A DNA stretch of 64,000 bases, from contig OMZS01000003.1 of the NCBI GenBank assembly GCA_900315565.1, forward strand, positions 1-64,000, written 5' to 3'. Source of the DNA: an uncultured Prevotellaceae bacterium (lineage in GTDB: Bacteria > Bacteroidota > Bacteroidia > Bacteroidales > Bacteroidaceae). Below, piece after piece: positions 60,990 through 64,000 of this stretch. The translations under genes and the position numbers were made by a program. Below the pieces are notes generated by a model. It was not told where the DNA came from. It did not search any database and saw only the letters and a program-made list of their open reading frames with translations. Each line of letters begins with the position of its first letter. Within the stretch, counting starts at the first letter, position 1.

Positions 60990-62348
60990 ATGAAACAGAA
61001 AAGATTTCTTCTGCAAGAGAACGAATTGCCAACACAATGGTACAACATTCAGGCCGACATGGTGAACAAACCAATGCCTCCCATTCATCCTGCTACGCAC
61101 GAGCCGTTGGGATGGGAGGATCTGGCACACATCTTCCCCGCTGAGTGCTGCAAACAGGAGCTGGACACCGAGCACGCCTGGATTGACATTCCCGAAGAGG
61201 TGCTCGATAAGTACCGCTATTATCGTTCCACACCGCTGGTGCGTGCCTATGCCCTCGAAGAGGCTCTCGGCACTCCTGCACACATCTATTTCAAGAACGA
61301 AAGCGTGAACCCGCTGGGCTCACACAAGATAAACTCGGCCCTGCCACAGGCTTACTATGCCAAAATAGAGGGCACCACCAACGTGACCACCGAGACGGGT
61401 GCCGGACAGTGGGGCGCTGCCTTGAGCTACGCCGCCAAGATTTTCGGACTGGAAGCTGCTGTCTATCAGGTGAAAATCACCATGCAGCAGAAACCCTACC
61501 GCTCGCTGATGATGCGCACCTTCGGCGCCGCCGTGACCGGCTCGCCCTCGATGTCAACACGTGCTGGTAAGGACATTATTACCAAGGACCCGACACACCC
61601 TGGCTCGCTCGGAACAGCCATCAGCGAGGCCGTAGAGCTGGCCACCACTACACCCAACTGCAAATACACCCTCGGTTCGGTGCTCAACCATGTGGCCCTG
61701 CACCAGAGCATCATTGGTCTGGAGGCTGAGAAGCAGATGCAGATGGCAGGCGAATATCCCGACATGGTGATTGCCTGTTTTGGAGGCGGCAGCAACTTTG
61801 GTGGCATTGCCTTCCCCTTCATGCGTCACAATATCCTCGACGGCAAGCAGACCGACTTTATCGCAGCCGAGCCCAACAGCTGTCCTAAGCTGACACGCGG
61901 TGAGTTCCGCTATGACTTTGGCGACGAGGCCGGCTACACGCCCCTGCTGCCCATGTACACGCTGGGCCACAGTTTCAAACCGGCCAACATCCATGCCGGC
62001 GGACTCCGCTACCATGGTGCCGGCATGATTGTGAGCCAGCTCATCAAAGACGGCATGATGCGCGGCGTGGACATTCCACAGATGGAGAGTTTCGAGGCAG
62101 GCATCCTGTTCTCGCGCACCGAGGGCATTATTCCCGCGCCTGAGAGCTGCCATGCCATTGCTGCCACCATCCGCGAGGCCAACAAGTGCAAAGAGACGGG
62201 CGAGGAGAAGGTGATTCTCTTCAACCTTAGTGGCCACGGACTCATCGACATGCCTTCTTACGATGCTTATCTGAACGGCGACCTGCGCAACTACGATGTT
62301 CCCGACGCTGAGATTCAGAAATTCCTGAAGGATGTGCCTCAGGTGTAA
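60990..62348 (+). CDS. trpB: Tryptophan synthase beta chain, TrpB2 type
   Basis: 452 residues, longer than TrpB1 (about 400), with the extended N-terminus and YRSTPLVRA / NESVNPLGSHKINSALPQ pattern of TrpB2. PLP Lys113. GAGQWGAALSYAAKIFGL, GSPSMSTRAGKDI, CFGGGSNFGGIAFPF (phosphate loop), FNLSGHGLIDM. Condenses indole with serine; TrpB2 proteins often stand alone, and no trpA is adjacent here. Promoter in the duplicated block; terminator after it. No leader peptide or T-box is seen. Confidence 0.95.
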   Translation: MKQKRFLLQENELPTQWYNIQADMVNKPMPPIHPATHEPLGWEDLAHIFPAECCKQELDTEHAWIDIPEEVLDKYRYYRSTPLVRAYALEEALGTPAHIYFKNESVNPLGSHKINSALPQAYYAKIEGTTNVTTETGAGQWGAALSYAAKIFGLEAAVYQVKITMQQKPYRSLMMRTFGAAVTGSPSMSTRAGKDIITKDPTHPGSLGTAISEAVELATTTPNCKYTLGSVLNHVALHQSIIGLEAEKQMQMAGEYPDMVIACFGGGSNFGGIAFPFMRHNILDGKQTDFIAAEPNSCPKLTRGEFRYDFGDEAGYTPLLPMYTLGHSFKPANIHAGGLRYHGAGMIVSQLIKDGMMRGVDIPQMESFEAGILFSRTEGIIPAPESCHAIAATIREANKCKETGEEKVILFNLSGHGLIDMPSYDAYLNGDLRNYDVPDAEIQKFLKDVPQV

Positions 62349-62362
62349 AACAGTGTAAACAA

Positions 62363-62397
62363 AAAAAGGTTCTTCGCGGGGGGCGAGGAACCTTTTT
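62363..62397 (+). terminator. Terminator after trpB2
   Basis: AAAAAGGTTCTTCGC and GCGAGGAACCTTTTT pair across a G-run loop (one G-U pair), followed by TTTATA. Confidence 0.9.
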
Positions 62398-62409
62398 ATA
62401 ATAACCAAG

Positions 62410-62618
62410 AATGGCAGGATTCTCACGAACCCTGCCATTTTAATTTAAAAACTAAGAACTTTACTTGCTAATTATTAACTGCATTATGAAAAATTCTTTT
62501 TTTCTTCGCCACCTTACAACTATCTGTATGCGTACGTTAATTCAAGGAAGGCGATTCATAGATGCAAAGTTTTTTTTATTGCAGTCATTAAGATGATGAT
62601 TATTCTGTTGCAAAATTA
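62410..62618 (-). ncRNA. Possible small RNA transcription unit
   Basis: A minus-strand TAATTTTGC (62618 to 62610) points left, away from mfd, into about 170 bp without a convincing gene. The unit ends in a hairpin (AATGGCAGG/CCTGCCATT, 62410-62439). A peptide of about 14 codons (GTG near 62510, AKKK...) is possible but unproven. The remainder of the spacer 62349-62809 is AT-rich with nothing recognised. Confidence 0.3.
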
Positions 62619-62809
62619 CAGATTTTTGGTAAAATCGTTGCGCTAAAATGTTTCTAACTGCATGCTGAAATGTTCACGCAGCTGTTCAAATGTTTCCAAA
62701 TGGTGTACAAAATGTTAACAACGACTGTTTTTTCGTAAATTATTGGCATTTTTATTGAAAAACAGGGTTTGTTTGACGCTTTTTGGGCAGTTTTTTCATC
62801 CTTCGCAAA

Positions 62810-64000
62810 TCAGGGCTGCTGGCTGATGGCTTTCAGTATTGCGACAGCCTGTTCAACACTGTCCACGTCCTTCACCACCAGCGAGCGTTTGCCTTTCACT
62901 TCGCGCAGATTGCAACGGCGTGCGTTGCTGCCCACAAAGGTGAGCAGACGGTCGAAGGCGCGGCTCTTGTAGTAGGCGCTCATGGGGTTTTGCACGAAGA
63001 AGAGGGTCATCTGGCCCTGCTTGAGCATGATTTTTTCGCAGCCCAGGCGTTTGCCCAGTCGGCGCAGCGGCACCACAAGCAGCAGTTCGTTGCCCTCGGG
63101 CGGGATGGGGCCAAACCGGTCAACCAGTCGCCGTTTGTATTCCTCCAGGTCTTGGTCGTTGCGGATGTGTTCCAGCTCGCGGTAGAGCAGCATGCGCTCG
63201 CTGCTGCTGGGCACGTAGAGGTCGGGGAAATACATTTCCAGGTCGCTCTCCAGCGAGCAGTCGTCAACATATTCCACCGCTGTGCCCTTGTTTGCCGGTT
63301 TATTGCCCTTGTCAGGCGATTGTTTCGTGTCGGCCTGACTGGCTTCCATTTCGGCGTAGAGGTCCTGAAACTCGTCGTTCTTCAGTTCGGTGACGGCCTG
63401 CGAGAGTATTTTCTGGTAAGTCTCGTAGCCCAGGTCTTCCATGAATCCGCTTTGTTCGGCACCCAGCAGATTGCCCGCACCGCGAATGTCGAGATCCTGC
63501 ATCGACAGGTTGAATCCGCTGCCCAGCTCAGAGAAGGTTTCCAGTGCCTCCAGTCTCCGTCGCGCCTCCTGATTGAGGTGGGCCAGCGGCGGAGCCAGCA
63601 GATAACAGAAGGCTTTTTTGTTGCTTCGTCCCACTCGGCCTCGCATCTGATGCAGGTCGCTCAGTCCGAATCGGTGGGCATCGTTGATGATGATGGTGTT
63701 GGCGTTGGGAATGTCGATGCCGTTTTCAACGATGGTGGTAGAGAGCAACACGTCGTAGTCGTAGTTGATGAATCCCATGACGATTTTCTCCAGTTCCTCG
63801 GGCTTCATCTGTCCGTGACCCACAGCCACGCGGCAGTCGGGCACATGTTTACGTATCATCATCGCGAGTTCGGGCAGGTTGCTGATGCGGTCGTTGACGA
63901 AAAACACCTGTCCGTTGCGGCTCATTTCGAAGTTAATGGCATCGGCAATGACTTCCTTGTCGAAGGTGTGTACTTCGGTGCAGATGGGGTAGCGGTTGGG
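62810..64000 (-). CDS. mfd: Transcription-repair coupling factor (partial, N-terminus outside window)
   Basis: Open through the right edge; 396 C-terminal residues visible. The second helicase half: GQVFFVNDRISNLPELAMMI, VAVGHGQMKPEELEKIVMGF, STTIVENGIDIPNANTIII, DLHQMRGRVGRS (motif VI), then LDIRGAGNLLGAEQSGFMEDLGYE, and the TRCF C-terminal domain (about from LYVPSSSERMLLYRELEHI). Mfd removes stalled RNA polymerase and recruits UvrA. A K/N/Q-rich linker (ADTKQSPDKGNKPANKG) precedes the C-terminal domain. Confidence 0.96.
   Translation of the reverse strand, partial: PNRYPICTEVHTFDKEVIADAINFEMSRNGQVFFVNDRISNLPELAMMIRKHVPDCRVAVGHGQMKPEELEKIVMGFINYDYDVLLSTTIVENGIDIPNANTIIINDAHRFGLSDLHQMRGRVGRSNKKAFCYLLAPPLAHLNQEARRRLEALETFSELGSGFNLSMQDLDIRGAGNLLGAEQSGFMEDLGYETYQKILSQAVTELKNDEFQDLYAEMEASQADTKQSPDKGNKPANKGTAVEYVDDCSLESDLEMYFPDLYVPSSSERMLLYRELEHIRNDQDLEEYKRRLVDRFGPIPPEGNELLLVVPLRRLGKRLGCEKIMLKQGQMTLFFVQNPMSAYYKSRAFDRLLTFVGSNARRCNLREVKGKRSLVVKDVDSVEQAVAILKAISQQP

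Overview
The window looks like a chromosomal segment from the Bacteroidota, most likely Prevotellaceae (Prevotella or a close relative). The reasons are repeated Bacteroidota-type -7 boxes (TAnnTTTGC, several with a TTG/TTTG about 19-20 nt upstream), FecI/FecR-style signalling feeding TonB-dependent receptors, STN, DUF4974, DUF5689 and DUF4369 domain types, a Bacteroidota-type LptD, and AsnA, TrpB2 and DnaX of the expected kind. Genus and species are inferred, not proven.

Layout. 0-8.3 kb: a broken-off DUF4932-like protein, a DUF554 membrane protein, trpS, an outer-membrane barrel protein, an ECF sigma / short anti-sigma / TonB receptor operon, and an Hsp20 chaperone. 8.5-16 kb: lptD, an HD hydrolase, a Ca2+/Na+ antiporter and a secreted GH3 beta-glucosidase. 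16-22.3 kb: a preQ1-I-like riboswitch ahead of a queuosine-precursor transporter and queF, a lipoprotein, a carboxyltransferase-family protein whose biotinyl lysine is missing, a DUF362 protein and ridA. 22.7-33.6 kb: a Kef-type antiporter, a four-helix-bundle gene bracketed by inverted repeats, pepT, then secreted proteins of unknown function headed by a second ECF sigma operon. 33.7-37.1 kb: a small accessory island at a tRNA-Arg(CCG) gene. It has a decayed Fic remnant, duplicated tRNA 3' ends (att-like) and a two-gene AAA ATPase / RloB pair resembling AbiL-type phage defence, with rloB interrupted by a stop codon. 37.3-48.9 kb: housekeeping genes (asnA, dnaX, divIC, pyrC, a phosphoesterase, glutathione peroxidase, trxB, a sodium:solute symporter). 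49-60.6 kb: a repeat-rich spacer, then a set of secreted or surface genes that fit nucleic-acid scavenging: exported EEP-type nuclease, UDG-like protein, uridine kinase, TonB receptor, two lipoproteins with OB-fold-like repeats, and a NUC1-type nuclease lipoprotein. 61-64 kb: trpB2 and the 3' part of mfd.

The most striking feature beyond the genes is the amount and variety of intergenic repeat DNA. (1) A dispersed palindromic family with TTCTCTAGAnAATT and CTCACGACG/CTCCCGACG cores occurs at five loci, once as an 85-bp tandem array. (2) AATTGATAATTG / AATTGACAATTG tracts occur in several spacers. (3) TGGGTGT-type heptads lie in spacers and also inside at least four membrane-protein genes, in frame. 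(4) Several convergent or divergent spacers hold very long inverted repeats built from locus-specific short units. (5) A promoter block of about 100 bp is present twice, before divIC and trpB2.

The strongest candidates for an under-described system are the putative nucleic-acid foraging locus (50.2-60.6 kb) and the tRNA-Arg island with the ATPase/RloB pair (34.5-37.1 kb). All function calls come from reading the sequence and knowledge of families; no database search was run.
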